Source of the DNA: Baekduia soli
GTDB taxonomy: Bacteria > Actinomycetota > Thermoleophilia > Solirubrobacterales > Solirubrobacteraceae
Reading direction: 5' to 3'
Assembly: GCF_007970665.1 (NCBI RefSeq)
Contig: NZ_CP042430.1
Span: 3,720,001-3,784,000 of the forward strand
DNA length: 64,000 nucleotides
In this document: piece by piece, positions 33,029-41,818 of the stretch
Position numbering within the stretch: position 1 is the first letter of the stretch
Layout of the letters: every line of letters begins with the position of its first letter
The notes under the pieces: model-generated
Told to the model about the DNA's origin: nothing
Seen by the model: only the letters and a program-made list of their open reading frames with translations
The model's database searches: none
Position numbers and translations under genes: made by a program

Positions 33029-33298
33029 TCAGGCGGCGTAGCGGCTCGCCGCGCGGGCCCGGGCCTTGGCGGCCTCGACCTCACGGTCCTTGGGCGGCGC
33101 GGAGGTCACGAGCGCGTCGAGCAGGTGCCGGGAGGCGTGGGCGATCTCGGCCACGGCGCGGTTGAAGGCCTCCGCGTTGGCCTGCGACGGCTTCGTGAAG
33201 CCGCTGATCTTGCGGACGTACTGCAGGGCCGCGTCGTGGACCTCCTCGTCGGTGGCCGGCGGCGCGAAGTTGTGGAGCGGGCGGATGTTGCGGCACAT
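33029..33298 (-). CDS. DUF2277-family protein (89 aa)
   Basis: Near-complete match to the conserved DUF2277 pattern: MCRNIRPLHNFAPPATDEEV, ALQYVRKISGFTKPSQANAE, then LLDALVTSAPPKDREVEAAK. Widespread in actinobacteria with no known function. The family start MCRNIR sets ATG 33298. The gene is divergent from the phosphoesterase with 38 bp between starts, so both promoters are compact. Confidence 0.88.
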   Translation of the reverse strand: MCRNIRPLHNFAPPATDEEVHDAALQYVRKISGFTKPSQANAEAFNRAVAEIAHASRHLLDALVTSAPPKDREVEAAKARARAASRYAA

Positions 33299-33336
33299 GG
33301 CGCAAGCGTAGACGGCGTCTGTGCTCAACTGGGGCG

Positions 33337-33897
33337 ATGCGTCTGCTCGTGGTCGCAGACCAAGCGCCCCATCTCCCCCTCCCCGCCCTCGTCCGCGCGC
33401 ATGCGCCCGACGCCGTGGTCACGCTCGGGGACCTGGCGGCCGACGTCCTGGATCCCCTGTGGCGCTACGAGGTGCCCATCCTCGGCGTCTACGGCAACCA
33501 CGACGACGGCCGCTACCTCGGCGCCGCCAACACCACCGACCTGCACCTGGCCACGGCGACGCTCGGCGGCCTGACGTTCACGGGCTTCCAGGGCTGCGTG
33601 CGCTACAAGCGCGGCGCGCCGCTGCAGTACAGCCAGCGCGAGGCCTCGCGCCTGGCCCGCGGCCTGCCGCGCGCCGACGTCCTGGTGACCCACTCGCCGC
33701 CGCGCGGGGTCCACGAGGAGCCCGGCGATCGCGCCCACGAGGGCTTCGACGGGCTGCGGGCCTACGTCGAGGCCGTCCAGCCGCGCCTGCACCTGCACGG
33801 CCACACGCCCGCCCCGCCCCGGGCCACGGTGCGCATCGGCGCCACGCCGGTCATGCACGTCGTGGGCCACCGCCTCGTCGAGCTGCCCGGCGGCTGA
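33337..33897 (+). CDS. Metallophosphoesterase (186 aa)
   Basis: Calcineurin-like phosphoesterase of small size. Metal ligands: DQ near the N-terminus (LLVVADQAPHLPL, where DxH is usual), LGDLAAD, GVYGNHDDG, LVTHSPPRGVHEE and LHGHTPAPP. The first motif reads DQA rather than DxH, a possible change in one metal ligand. The substrate is unknown. Start ATG 33337. Confidence 0.82.
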   Translation: MRLLVVADQAPHLPLPALVRAHAPDAVVTLGDLAADVLDPLWRYEVPILGVYGNHDDGRYLGAANTTDLHLATATLGGLTFTGFQGCVRYKRGAPLQYSQREASRLARGLPRADVLVTHSPPRGVHEEPGDRAHEGFDGLRAYVEAVQPRLHLHGHTPAPPRATVRIGATPVMHVVGHRLVELPGG

Positions 33898-33903
33898 CCT
33901 GGC

Positions 33904-34320
33904 TCAGCCCGCGGCGGCCCACCCCGACCAGCGCCGCACGTCGACGGCGAGCACCGGGCCGGCGGGCGGGACCTCGCGGTAGGGCGCGTAGCGCCCAGCC
34001 AGCAGCCCGACGGCGAGCTCGCCCTCCGGCGCGGCGGCGTCCAGGACGCGGGCCTCGCCGTCGGCGCGCGCCCACCACAGCCGCCCCCAGTCCTCGTCGT
34101 AGACGTCGGCCAGCACGCTGACCTGCGGGTTGGCGGCCACGTTGGCCAGGCGCCGCAGCGCCCGGGTGCGCTTGGGCTTGTGGTCGACGGCGTGGTAGAT
34201 CGTCTCGCCCGCCACGGCGAACGTGATCGGCACGAGGTGCGGCCGTCCCTGGGCGTCGGCGGTGGCCAGGCGCGCGACCCGCGCGGCGGCGAGGCGGTCG
34301 CGGGCCTGGGCGGCGGTCAT
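33904..34320 (-). CDS. PPOX-class F420-dependent oxidoreductase-like protein (138 aa)
   Basis: Split-barrel flavin/deazaflavin-binding fold: RLAAARVARLATADAQGRPH, LVPITFAVAGETIYHAVDHK, then RLANVAANPQVSVLADVYD. This matches the short F420-dependent family (TIGR03668 type). Its ATG overlaps the stop of the luciferase-like gene (ATGA), so the two F420-related proteins are translated together. The substrate is unknown. Confidence 0.82.
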   Translation of the reverse strand: MTAAQARDRLAAARVARLATADAQGRPHLVPITFAVAGETIYHAVDHKPKRTRALRRLANVAANPQVSVLADVYDEDWGRLWWARADGEARVLDAAAPEGELAVGLLAGRYAPYREVPPAGPVLAVDVRRWSGWAAAG

Positions 34321-35156
34321 TCGCCGTTGAGCTCGCGGACCGCGCCCTCGAAGGCGTCCAGGGTGCGCTCGACCTCGCCACGCGCCGCCGAGGGGACCCA
34401 GCACACCGCGCGCGCGACGCCCGCCTCGCGCATGCGCTCGAGCTCGCGGGGATCGGCGGGGGCGCCGAACATGATGACCGGGATCGTGCGGCCCGCCGCC
34501 TCGGCGCGCTCGCGCAGCTCGGGCATGCGGTCCAGGACGTCGCCGCGGTTGTGGTTGGGGAACCACGCGTCGCCGAAGGCCAGGACGCGGTCCAGCACCG
34601 TCGGGCCGTTGCCGCCGACGAGGATCGGCGGGTGCGGCCACTGCGCGGGCTTGGGCCAGGACCACATCGGGTCGAAGTCGACGTGCTTGCCGTGGTAGCT
34701 GGCCTCGTCCTGGGTCCAGATGGCCTTCATCGCCTCGACGCGCTCGCGCAGGATCGCCATGCGCACGCGGGCGTCCGTGCCGTGGTCGGCCATCTCCTCC
34801 CGGTTCCAGCCGGCGCCGACGCCGAACTCGAAGCGCCCGCCGGAGAGGTGGTCGATGCTGGCGACCTCCTTGGCGGTGTGGATCGGGTCGCGCTGGATGA
34901 CCAGGCAGATCGCGCTGGCGATGCGCAGCCGCGTCGTGGCGACGGCCGCGGCGGTCAGCGCGACGAACAGGTCGTAGGTGTGGAAGTACTTGCGCGGCAG
35001 CGGGCCGCCGCCGGGGTACGGACTCTCGCGGCTGACGGGGATGTGCGAGTGCTCCGGGAAGTACAGCCCCGCGTGCCCGCGCTCCTCGACCAGGCGGGCG
35101 ATCTCGCCGGGTCCGATCGCGTCGTGGGTGGGGAAGAAGCCGACTCCGGTGTCCAT
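34317..35156 (-). CDS. F420-dependent luciferase-like oxidoreductase (279 aa)
   Basis: TIM-barrel LLM-class protein of the actinobacterial F420 group (TIGR03619-like): VGFFPTHDAIGPGEIARLVE, FPEHSHIPVSRESPYPGG, LSGGRFEFGVGAGWNREEM and HPPILVGGNGPTVLDRVLAF. Typically oxidises or reduces organic substrates with coenzyme F420. Coupled to the split-barrel gene downstream. The upstream 670 bp carry no clear gene. Confidence 0.85.
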   Translation of the reverse strand: MDTGVGFFPTHDAIGPGEIARLVEERGHAGLYFPEHSHIPVSRESPYPGGGPLPRKYFHTYDLFVALTAAAVATTRLRIASAICLVIQRDPIHTAKEVASIDHLSGGRFEFGVGAGWNREEMADHGTDARVRMAILRERVEAMKAIWTQDEASYHGKHVDFDPMWSWPKPAQWPHPPILVGGNGPTVLDRVLAFGDAWFPNHNRGDVLDRMPELRERAEAAGRTIPVIMFGAPADPRELERMREAGVARAVCWVPSAARGEVERTLDAFEGAVRELNGE

Positions 35157-35828
35157 GGGCAGAGCCTAGTGTCATGGTGGTTGCCGCGGTCCTGGCCGGA
35201 GTTCGATCCACCCGCTGGTGGCTGCGGTCAAAGGGCAGACCGGCTGCGGATCAGGGTGCCGGTGGCGCCACGCGAGCGGGTGACGCGGCGCCGCCCGCTC
35301 CACTCGTGAGTGCGCGCCGCTTCCAGCCGGCTTGCCGCCGTCAACGATCAGATACTCGCCCGGATCGGGCGGTGATCCCTTGGGGCGGGCTGGGGATACC
35401 AGACATCGCCCCGCGGAACCGGCGAGCCGGCCTGACTTGCGCACAAGCACGAGGTTCATCATCACCACGTGCTCTGAGACGCTGATGCTGTTGGAGAGGT
35501 TCACCTCCGCAACGGTGAGGCCGTCCTGGCGATCCGCTCCGCGGTCAGATGTCCGAGGGTCGTGAACCGGCCGTGCCTTCGTGCCGACCGCCCAGCGACC
35601 GCTGTGGTGCCGTGCGGCATCCGGCTGCCCGATCTCTCATGCACGACGTCGGGCTTGGCGGCTGCTCTATCTCCCCTCCTCGCACCTGCGCTGATATTCG
35701 GGTCTCCTCGGCTTCTCCACGCGACCGTCCCGATCGTCTAGGTTCGTGAAGCGGTGCTGTCAGACCCTCTGTCGATCCGGTACGACGAGTGTCTCGTCTG
35801 CGACGACGAGCGTTTGTCCTGAGCAGCG
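35157..35828. other. 672-bp gap, possibly decayed DNA before the formate/formamide block
   Basis: No convincing gene on either strand; the frames present look fragmentary (for example SPPDPGEYLIVDGGKPAG on the minus strand). Composition is more mixed than in flanking genes. It separates ordinary chromosome from the 35.8 to 47.7 kb block and may mark an old insertion or deletion scar. The promoter for the gene at 35829 must be at its right end. Confidence 0.4.
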
Positions 35829-36986
35829 ATGCTCGATCGTGATGGTCCTGAACGGAGGGTGAGCACCGGCGTCCCGGCCCTCGACGACGTACTCGGGGGG
35901 CTGTTCTGGGGGGACAACGTCGTGTGGGAGTTGGACGGCGCCTCGGCCGACCCGTTCTACCGGGCCATCCTGCGCCTCGAGGATGCCTTCGATGCGAGCA
36001 CGTGGATCGCAGTCCGCGGTGCGCCCAGCCGGCTCGTACCGGACTTCCCACGACTCGAGACCGTCGGCATCTCGCCCGAGTACACGTCGATCGAGCCGAG
36101 CGACCTGCTGCGCGAGATCCGCAGTCGGTGCGAAGCCGGCAAGCGCAACCTGCTGCTGTTCGCGCCTCTGGATCGGATGGTGTGCGCGTGGGGCGCCGAG
36201 CTCACGCGCGGCTTCTTCGCGCGCTGCTGTCCGCTGCTGCTCGACGTGGGAGCCATCGCCTACTGGTCGATGGATCTGCGGGAGACGCCTGCGGCGGTTC
36301 AGGACACCGTCGAGGCGGTGACGCAATGCGTGCTGCATCTGGACAAGCACAGCGTGCGCGTGGCCAAGGCCGAGGGCCGCGATCCGAGCGTCAGGGGCTC
36401 GCTGCTGCACTGGCACGACGAACAGGAGGGCCCCGTCCTCTTCGAGGCCGACGTCATCGGTCGGGTGGCAGCGTCGCTGCGGACGCTGCGGCGATCCCGC
36501 AACATCACACAACGACAGCTGGCGCAGACGGCAGGGGTGACGTCAAGTGCGATCTCGCAGGCCGAGCGGGCCGAGCGCGGTCTATCGCTGACGACGCTCG
36601 TACGCTTGAGCTCGGAGCTCGGACTGACGGTGGACGACCTGCTCCACGGCGAAGACCCGTCGACCTATCAGATCGGACGACGCATCGGGGACCCGCGCCG
36701 CGCCCCCGAGCCCGCCATCACCCTGCTCGGAGGGGTCGGGTCCGAGGTGAGAGTCGATCTGGTGCATCTTGCCGCTCGACAGGCCGGAGCGCCGATTGGA
36801 CGCCACAGCGGCCGGGGGATCGTTGCGGTGTCGTGCGGGCTCGTCCAGGTTGGGTTGGGGAACCATACGCCGACGATCCGCGGCGGCGAAGTACTGGTCG
36901 CCGATTGCGCGCACATCGATGGCTGGCGCAACCTCGGCGACCGCGAGGCCGTTCTGTTCTGGATCGCCATCGCAGAGCGCGCGTGA
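35829..36986 (+). CDS. Regulator with degenerate KaiC/RecA-like domain, XRE HTH and cupin (385 aa)
   Basis: Residues 10 to 205 resemble the KaiC/RAD55 core: STGVPALDDVLGGLFWGDNV matches the usual TGIPGLDELLGGG opening. The P-loop that should follow is replaced by ELDGASADP, so ATP binding is doubtful. Residues 215 to 272 are an XRE helix-turn-helix (RNITQRQLAQTAGVTSSAIS). Residues 290 to 385 form a small-molecule-binding cupin barrel. XRE-cupin repressors are common; the RecA-like front is not. It converges with the DUF190 gene and heads the C1 gene block. Its ligand and targets are unknown. Confidence 0.75.
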   Translation: MLDRDGPERRVSTGVPALDDVLGGLFWGDNVVWELDGASADPFYRAILRLEDAFDASTWIAVRGAPSRLVPDFPRLETVGISPEYTSIEPSDLLREIRSRCEAGKRNLLLFAPLDRMVCAWGAELTRGFFARCCPLLLDVGAIAYWSMDLRETPAAVQDTVEAVTQCVLHLDKHSVRVAKAEGRDPSVRGSLLHWHDEQEGPVLFEADVIGRVAASLRTLRRSRNITQRQLAQTAGVTSSAISQAERAERGLSLTTLVRLSSELGLTVDDLLHGEDPSTYQIGRRIGDPRRAPEPAITLLGGVGSEVRVDLVHLAARQAGAPIGRHSGRGIVAVSCGLVQVGLGNHTPTIRGGEVLVADCAHIDGWRNLGDREAVLFWIAIAERA

Positions 36987-37019
36987 GCTGCGATCGTCCG
37001 GCTGGCTCGCGGTACCCGG

Positions 37020-38495
37020 TCACCGCGTCCGGCGCAGCGTCACGAGCGACCGAGTGCCCCGTGGCGCCCGGGCGAGGAGCTCCATCTTCATGATCGAGCC
37101 ATGCGGGACGATCACGGCCCGTGGCGGAAGGCGACCGCCGCCGGGGACCTTCAGCAGCTCGTCGTAGTGCTCGGGGTGGGGATACAGGGTGAGAAACCCG
37201 TCGCCCGGTCCGGCCTCGACGGCGAACAGGAAGAACTGCTCGCCGTCGGCCAGCGTCACGCGCACGATCGGCTCGCGGCCTCCGCGCTGGCGGGTGAACT
37301 CCTGCACCCGGCCGAGGAGCGCGTCCAGCCAGCCCGACTCCTCCGCGCGCATCTCCCCGCCCGCCATCCTGTCGAGCGCCGCCTCACCGCCAACGTCCTC
37401 CGAGGGTCGCCGGCTCACGGTGGCCTCCTCGGCCACGTCGAGGCTGCCGTGGACGGTCTCGCCCGAGCGCTCCCGGTAGCCGGGCACGAGCAGCGAGGTC
37501 ACGATCCCGTGGTGCGCGGTCAGCTCATCGATGACGGGCCAGACCTCGGCCACCTTCTCGGGACGATCGATGTACACCGTGTAGGTCGGCCGGTCGCTCT
37601 TCACGCGGCCGAGTCTGTCGCCGTGCGGCTCCTCGTCGCTGGAGAAACCCCAGTCGCCGAGGATCGTGGTGGCGCCCGCGGCGCCGACCTCACGTAGGCG
37701 CCGGGTCAGCTCGCTGTAGAGCGCCCGACCATTGACCTCCGCCGTCCGCCGCGTGTACACGCGGATCGCCTGCCACACGTCCCGACGCGACCCATGCCCG
37801 TTCGCCACGCACGGCGGGGGCTCCAGCAGTTCGCCGTCGTGCTTGACCTGCGCGATGCCCTCGAGCGTCACCACCGGCTCGACGAACAGCTCGTGCAGGT
37901 GCGCCAGCGATCGTCGCAGCAGCGCGGGCGGTCCGACCGCGACGATCACCATCGGCGTGTTGCTGTTGGTCGCAAAGAGCCGTGCCCGTTGGCGGCGGCC
38001 ACCGAGCAGCCCGTCCACGCCGGGCAGCACGATCGCTCCGGGGGCGCCGTGGCGCCTCAGCAGCGCCACGGCCTCGCGGTACGCGGGACGGCCGCCGACC
38101 CGCTCGCCCGCGCCGCAGAAGATCGTGAGCTTCGCGGCCCTGCCCGGCCCTTCCGGGAACTCGGCGCCGGCCACGTCGGCGCCGGTGGCCAGGCGCGCCC
38201 GCTCGAGCGTCACCAGGCCGCGAGGCACGGCCCGGTCGACGTCCTCCAGCGCGCCGCGGATGCGGTCGGGGGCATCCACCGCCACCGCCAGCAGCGGCAG
38301 GTCCGTGGAGATGTCGGGGAAGCGCTCGGCGTGGATGCGACGATTGAGTCCGAACCCCTCGATCCCCCGCAGCAGCACGGTGCACGTGAGCCCGTGCTCG
38401 GCCAAGCCGCCCATCAGGGCGTCGCTGGCCAGCATGGATCCGATGGTGAGCGACTCGCCGAAGTAGACCGAGAGCTTCAGGGCGTCGGTGATCAT
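37020..38495 (-). CDS. Double DUF190 (PII-like) protein (491 aa)
   Basis: DUF190 proteins are PII-like trimers often encoded with CrcB channels. Here two DUF190 units (about residues 5 to 110 and 115 to 215) open the protein: LKLSVYFGESLTIGSMLASD and KLTIFCGAGERVGGRPAYRE. A third related stretch lies near 260 to 360 (TTILGDWGFSSDEEPHGDR, then YTVYIDRPEKVAEVWPVIDE). A C-terminal extension of 120 residues has no clear family. The ATG overlaps the stop of crcB. Probably senses a ligand and adjusts fluoride export; inference from linkage. Confidence 0.82.
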   Translation of the reverse strand: MITDALKLSVYFGESLTIGSMLASDALMGGLAEHGLTCTVLLRGIEGFGLNRRIHAERFPDISTDLPLLAVAVDAPDRIRGALEDVDRAVPRGLVTLERARLATGADVAGAEFPEGPGRAAKLTIFCGAGERVGGRPAYREAVALLRRHGAPGAIVLPGVDGLLGGRRQRARLFATNSNTPMVIVAVGPPALLRRSLAHLHELFVEPVVTLEGIAQVKHDGELLEPPPCVANGHGSRRDVWQAIRVYTRRTAEVNGRALYSELTRRLREVGAAGATTILGDWGFSSDEEPHGDRLGRVKSDRPTYTVYIDRPEKVAEVWPVIDELTAHHGIVTSLLVPGYRERSGETVHGSLDVAEEATVSRRPSEDVGGEAALDRMAGGEMRAEESGWLDALLGRVQEFTRQRGGREPIVRVTLADGEQFFLFAVEAGPGDGFLTLYPHPEHYDELLKVPGGGRLPPRAVIVPHGSIMKMELLARAPRGTRSLVTLRRTR

Positions 38496-38863
38496 CGGAT
38501 CGCGTGCCCGATGATCCACCCCAGCCCGGTGGTGGCCAGGCCGGCGAGCATCGATCCGAGCAGGTACAGCCACATCGTCGCCCAGTCGCCGTCCTCGCCC
38601 AGGCGCTGGGCCTCCACCATCCACGTCGAGAACGTCGTATAGGCACCCAGGAGGCCGGTGCCGAACACCAGCAGCACGTCGCCGTGCACGGCGAGGCCCG
38701 TGAGCAGCCCGAGAACCGAGCCGCCCGTGAGGTTCACGACGAACGTGCCGAAGGGGAAGTCGCTCGGGCGGCGCGACGTGACCACGCCGGCCACGGAGAA
38801 CCGCGCATAGGCACCGAGCGCGCCGAACACGCCGACGCCGATCCAGGTCAGCACGGTGATCAT
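38492..38863 (-). CDS. crcB: CrcB/Fluc fluoride channel, second subunit (123 aa)
   Basis: Four-helix membrane protein forming a dual-topology fluoride channel. Family motif GTGLLGAYTTFSTWMVEA is present, with GTFVVNLTGGSVLG for the polar track. The start overlaps the stop of the neighbouring crcB copy and its stop overlaps the DUF190 start, giving a three-gene coupled unit. Two different CrcB chains suggest a heterodimer with fixed opposite orientation. Confidence 0.92.
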   Translation of the reverse strand: MITVLTWIGVGVFGALGAYARFSVAGVVTSRRPSDFPFGTFVVNLTGGSVLGLLTGLAVHGDVLLVFGTGLLGAYTTFSTWMVEAQRLGEDGDWATMWLYLLGSMLAGLATTGLGWIIGHAIR

Positions 38864-39279
38864 CCGTAGCGACGCCTCCGGGCGATCACGGTCGCGACGG
38901 CCGCCAGCACCATCCCGGCGACGAGCGAGGCCGCGGCGTAGCCGAACGCCAGCCCGACGTGGCCGCCCTTGGCCAGCGTGATGGTCTCGACCTGGAAGGT
39001 CGAGAAGGTCGTGAGCGCGCCGCAGAAGCCGGTGCCGATCAGCAACCGCCAGTAGCGCGTCGGCGCGACCATCTCGGAGAGCCGGGTCGTCACCCAGGCG
39101 AGCACCAGCACGCCCGCGATGTTCACGGCGAACGTCGCCCACGGCCATCCGCCCGAGCCGTGCGGGACGGCCTTGGACATCCCCGCGCGCGCGAGCGCGC
39201 CGACCGCGCCCCCGGCGAGGATCGAGAGCACGCGCAGCCGGGCCACGGTCATGGCGCCGGACCGACCTCGTCGGTCCAT
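38860..39279 (-). CDS. crcB: CrcB/Fluc fluoride channel, first subunit (139 aa)
   Basis: Homologue of the next gene: ATFAVNIAGVLVLAWVTTRL and GTGFCGALTTFSTFQVETIT carry the channel motifs. ATG 39252 (MTVARLRVLS) is a plausible alternative start, shortening the N-terminus by nine residues. It is the first gene of the crcB-crcB-DUF190 unit. A hairpin at 39372-39398 separates it from the formamidase genes upstream. Confidence 0.9.
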   Translation of the reverse strand: MDRRGRSGAMTVARLRVLSILAGGAVGALARAGMSKAVPHGSGGWPWATFAVNIAGVLVLAWVTTRLSEMVAPTRYWRLLIGTGFCGALTTFSTFQVETITLAKGGHVGLAFGYAAASLVAGMVLAAVATVIARRRRYG

Positions 39280-39371
39280 GACCGCCTTCCCCGGCGTCGC
39301 CCCGCCGGGCGGTCGCGTGAGTGTGCTCCGACAGGCGCATGCCGTCTCACGCGTCCATCTTCCCTGCTTCC

Positions 39372-39398
39372 GGGCCCGCCGTCAGAGACGACGGGCCC
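39372..39398 (-). terminator. Hairpin terminator between fmdB and crcB
   Basis: On the minus strand GGGCCCGTCGTC pairs with GACGGCGGGCCC over 12 positions with one G-U pair and a 3-nt loop. It lies 60 bp after the restored fmdB end and about 90 bp before crcB, so it likely ends the formamidase transcript. Confidence 0.6.
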
Positions 39399-39457
39399 AG
39401 ATCACCCGGCGATCCATCGCCCGGTCAGCCGCATCAGGCCGACCTCCAGGGCCATGG

Positions 39458-39750
39458 TCATGGCCTGGGCAGCCGCCGGAGCGTCGGGGTCAGGGGGAGC
39501 ACCGGCGTGCGCTTGCGTGCGCCGGCCGGGGCAGCGAGGTCACGATCTCCGGCTCGTGCCGGCTCTTCTCGGCGTGCTCGATCGCAGCGACCAGCGCCCT
39601 TGGCGCGGAGGACGAGAGCATGGGCTTCGAGAACACCCGTCTCGCATCGCCCCGGCACAAGGGGCACGCGACCGACTCCGGCGCCGTACCGATCGGCCGC
39701 GTGATGTCGAATGCCCCGTCCCGGTCGCATTGATACTCATAGAAGGCCAA
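39458..39750 (-). pseudogene. fmdB: FmdB-type zinc-ribbon protein with apparent frameshift near C-terminus
   Basis: FmdB-family putative regulator: MAFYEYQCDRDGAFDITRPI with CPLCRG completing the zinc ribbon. The intact frame ends at 39490 after a short unnatural tail. Shifting frame near 39525 restores the usual proline-rich ending (AGARKRTPVLPLTP, then LRRLPRP) with a stop at 39458. This implies one missing base in a short C/G run. The core domain is unaffected, so the protein may work either way. It lies directly downstream of the formamidase gene. Confidence 0.7.
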
Positions 39751-39786
39751 GGCGGTCCTTTCGTCTGGCGATTGCCCACGCCATGT

Positions 39787-41039
39787 TCAGTTGGCCGACT
39801 TGGGCACCTGCATGCCCTGCTTGACCTGATGCGGCTTCCCGCTCGACGGAGCGACGTCGAAGTCGAAGATCCGCCTCGGGATGTAGACCGTCGCACACGA
39901 GTTGGGGATGTCCACCACCCCGGAGAACCGCCCTCGATCGGCGCCGAACCCAGGATCATGTACGCCTGGATGTCGGTGTAGCCGAACTTCATGAGGTAGT
40001 CGATGGCGTGGTGGCAGGCCCGCTCATAGGACAGCTGCGAGTCGAGGTAGTGCTGCTTTCCGTCGAGGTCGACCGACACGCCGGAGAAGGCGATCCACTC
40101 GGAGTACTGCGGATCGCGCAGGCCGGGCATGAAGATCGCGTTCTCCGAGACGCCGAAGGTCTCCATGCCGCCCTTGATGAGATCGACGTGCAGGTCCATG
40201 AACCCGCCCATCTCGATCGCGCCGCAGAACGTGATCTCGCCATCGCCCTGGGAGAAGTGCAGGTCGCCGAAGGACAGGTTCGCTCCCTCGACGAAGACCG
40301 GGTAGAAGACCCGGGTTCCCGCCGTGAAGTTCTTGATGTCCTGGTTTCCGCCGTTCTCACGCGGCGGGGCGGTCCGGGCGGCCTCGCCGGCGACTCGGTC
40401 GAACTCCGCGCCGCTGAGGCTCCCGAGGATGGCGCTGTCCGGAAGCGGCGGCAACGCCAGCGGCGGGACGCGGCCGGGGTCGGTCGCGATCAGATCGGTC
40501 TCGCGCTTGGTCCACTTCGCGAGCAGCTCGGCCGACGGTGCGGTGCCCATCAGACCCGGATGGTGGATGCCCACGTAGGAGCATTCGGGAATGTGACGGG
40601 AGGTGGCCACGTCGCCGGTGAAGTCCCAGATCACCTTGTAGGCATCGGGGAACCGCTCGGTGAGGAAGCCGCCGCCGTTGGTCTTCGCGAACACGCCCGT
40701 GTAGCCCCAGCCCATGCCGGAGAACGGTCCTTCGTCCTCCTGATCGCACGCATCGATCTCGAGGATGTCGACGATGAGCAGGTCGCCGGGCTGCGCGCCC
40801 TCGACGCGGAACGGTCCGCTGAGGACGTGGACCCCGGGAAGCGGGGCGTTGCGAACATCGTCGGCGGAGTCATCGTTGTGAATGGCGCCGTCGAACCACT
40901 CACGGCAGTCCGCGCGGAAGACGTCGCCCGGCTTGACGCTCACCACCGGGGGAATGTCGGGATGCCACCGATTGTGCCCGACGTGCTTCTGGTCGGTGAA
41001 CTTCTTGGTGTTGTCCAGCGGGTACAGGTTCTGGGGCAT
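39787..41039 (-). pseudogene. fmdA: Formamidase with apparent frameshift
   Basis: Acetamidase/formamidase family, hydrolysing formamide to formate and ammonia. Strong family segments: KHVGHNRWHPDIPPVVSVKP, GVHVLSGPFRVEGAQPGDLL, SYVGIHHPGLMGTAPS and DLHFSQGDGEITFCGAIEMG. After LGSAPIEG (near 39930) the frame becomes nonsense and runs on to 39540. Adding one base there restores FSGVVDIPNSCATVYIPRRI and the end VPKSAN with a stop at 39787. The full enzyme would be about 417 residues, the usual length. Lies 107 bp after the AmiS-like channel gene. Real decay or a sequencing error cannot be told apart here. Confidence 0.85.
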
Positions 41040-41146
41040 GGCAACTCAATTCCTCTGTCCAGCGGGTTGTCTGTGAAGTGTCGGCTGAGATCTGACGGCG
41101 CCGGCCGTCGATCACCGCCTGGTGAGATGGGGCGGCGGGCCGGCGA

Positions 41147-41818
41147 TCATGCGCCGGAGTAGGCCGTGGGAGGCGGCGCGACCGCGTCGACGGCGGCCCA
41201 CCGTGGCTTCAGCATCACCAAGAAGATGATGAACGTGGCGAGCGAGACGGCTCCGATGACGATGGGAAGGGTCGACGTGATCGCCGACGGGATGTTGAGC
41301 AGGATGATCGCGGGAACCAGACCGGTGTAGATCCCCTGCGCGGCACACCATGCCCCGGTGAATCTCGTCAAGCCCGTCTTGCCGAGCCCGAGCACGAACC
41401 AGAAGAGGAGCCACAGCACGGCCCAACTGGCCCAGAGGACGCCCAGGAGGTAGCCAACGTCGTGGTCGCCGGGCGACAGGGCGGCGTAATTGGCGAAGTT
41501 CCAGTAGGAGTAGACGCAGGCGGCGATGGCCACGAAGAGGCAGAACCAGCCAAGTCCGGTGCCATCCAGGCTGAAGGCGTTGTTCATGGCGACGTACAAG
41601 TACGTGAAGCCGAAGAGGAACAACCCCGACGCACCCACGATGACCCCCTGATCTCCGTGTGCCGTGAAGATCAGGTAGAAGGGCGTGACAACCTGCAGGA
41701 TTCCGACGAACAGGTTCATCGGGATCATCGACGTGCCCCTCACGAGGCCGACCAAGGCCAACCCGTTGACGAACAAGACGGCACCTACGTAGAGCAGCCC
41801 GACTGCAGCCACGAGCAC
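41147..41818 (-). CDS. AmiS/UreI-family amide or urea channel (223 aa)
   Basis: Membrane protein with six to seven hydrophobic helices: opening VAAVGLLYVGAVLFVNGLAL, then VTPFYLIFTAHGD, AFSLDGTGLGWFCLFVAIAA, YSYWNFANYAALSPGDHDVG and WLLFWFVLGLGKTGLTRFTG. These match the AmiS/UreI family that conducts short amides and urea. Its location before formamidase argues for formamide uptake. The start is GTG 41818. A 490-bp non-coding leader with alternative hairpins lies upstream. Confidence 0.88.
   Translation of the reverse strand: MLVAAVGLLYVGAVLFVNGLALVGLVRGTSMIPMNLFVGILQVVTPFYLIFTAHGDQGVIVGASGLFLFGFTYLYVAMNNAFSLDGTGLGWFCLFVAIAACVYSYWNFANYAALSPGDHDVGYLLGVLWASWAVLWLLFWFVLGLGKTGLTRFTGAWCAAQGIYTGLVPAIILLNIPSAITSTLPIVIGAVSLATFIIFLVMLKPRWAAVDAVAPPPTAYSGA

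Noticed and set aside
35172-35504. Minus-strand 110-codon frame in the gene-free gap
   Set aside because: No domain, no ribosome binding site and irregular composition. At most a remnant.
39372-39422. Possible crcB fluoride riboswitch upstream of the channel genes (GGGCGATGGATCGCC on the minus strand)
   Set aside because: The opening resembles the aptamer, but the first loop is too short and the conserved downstream UGAUG/CCU partner for the pseudoknot is missing. The following structure is a plain terminator-like stem.
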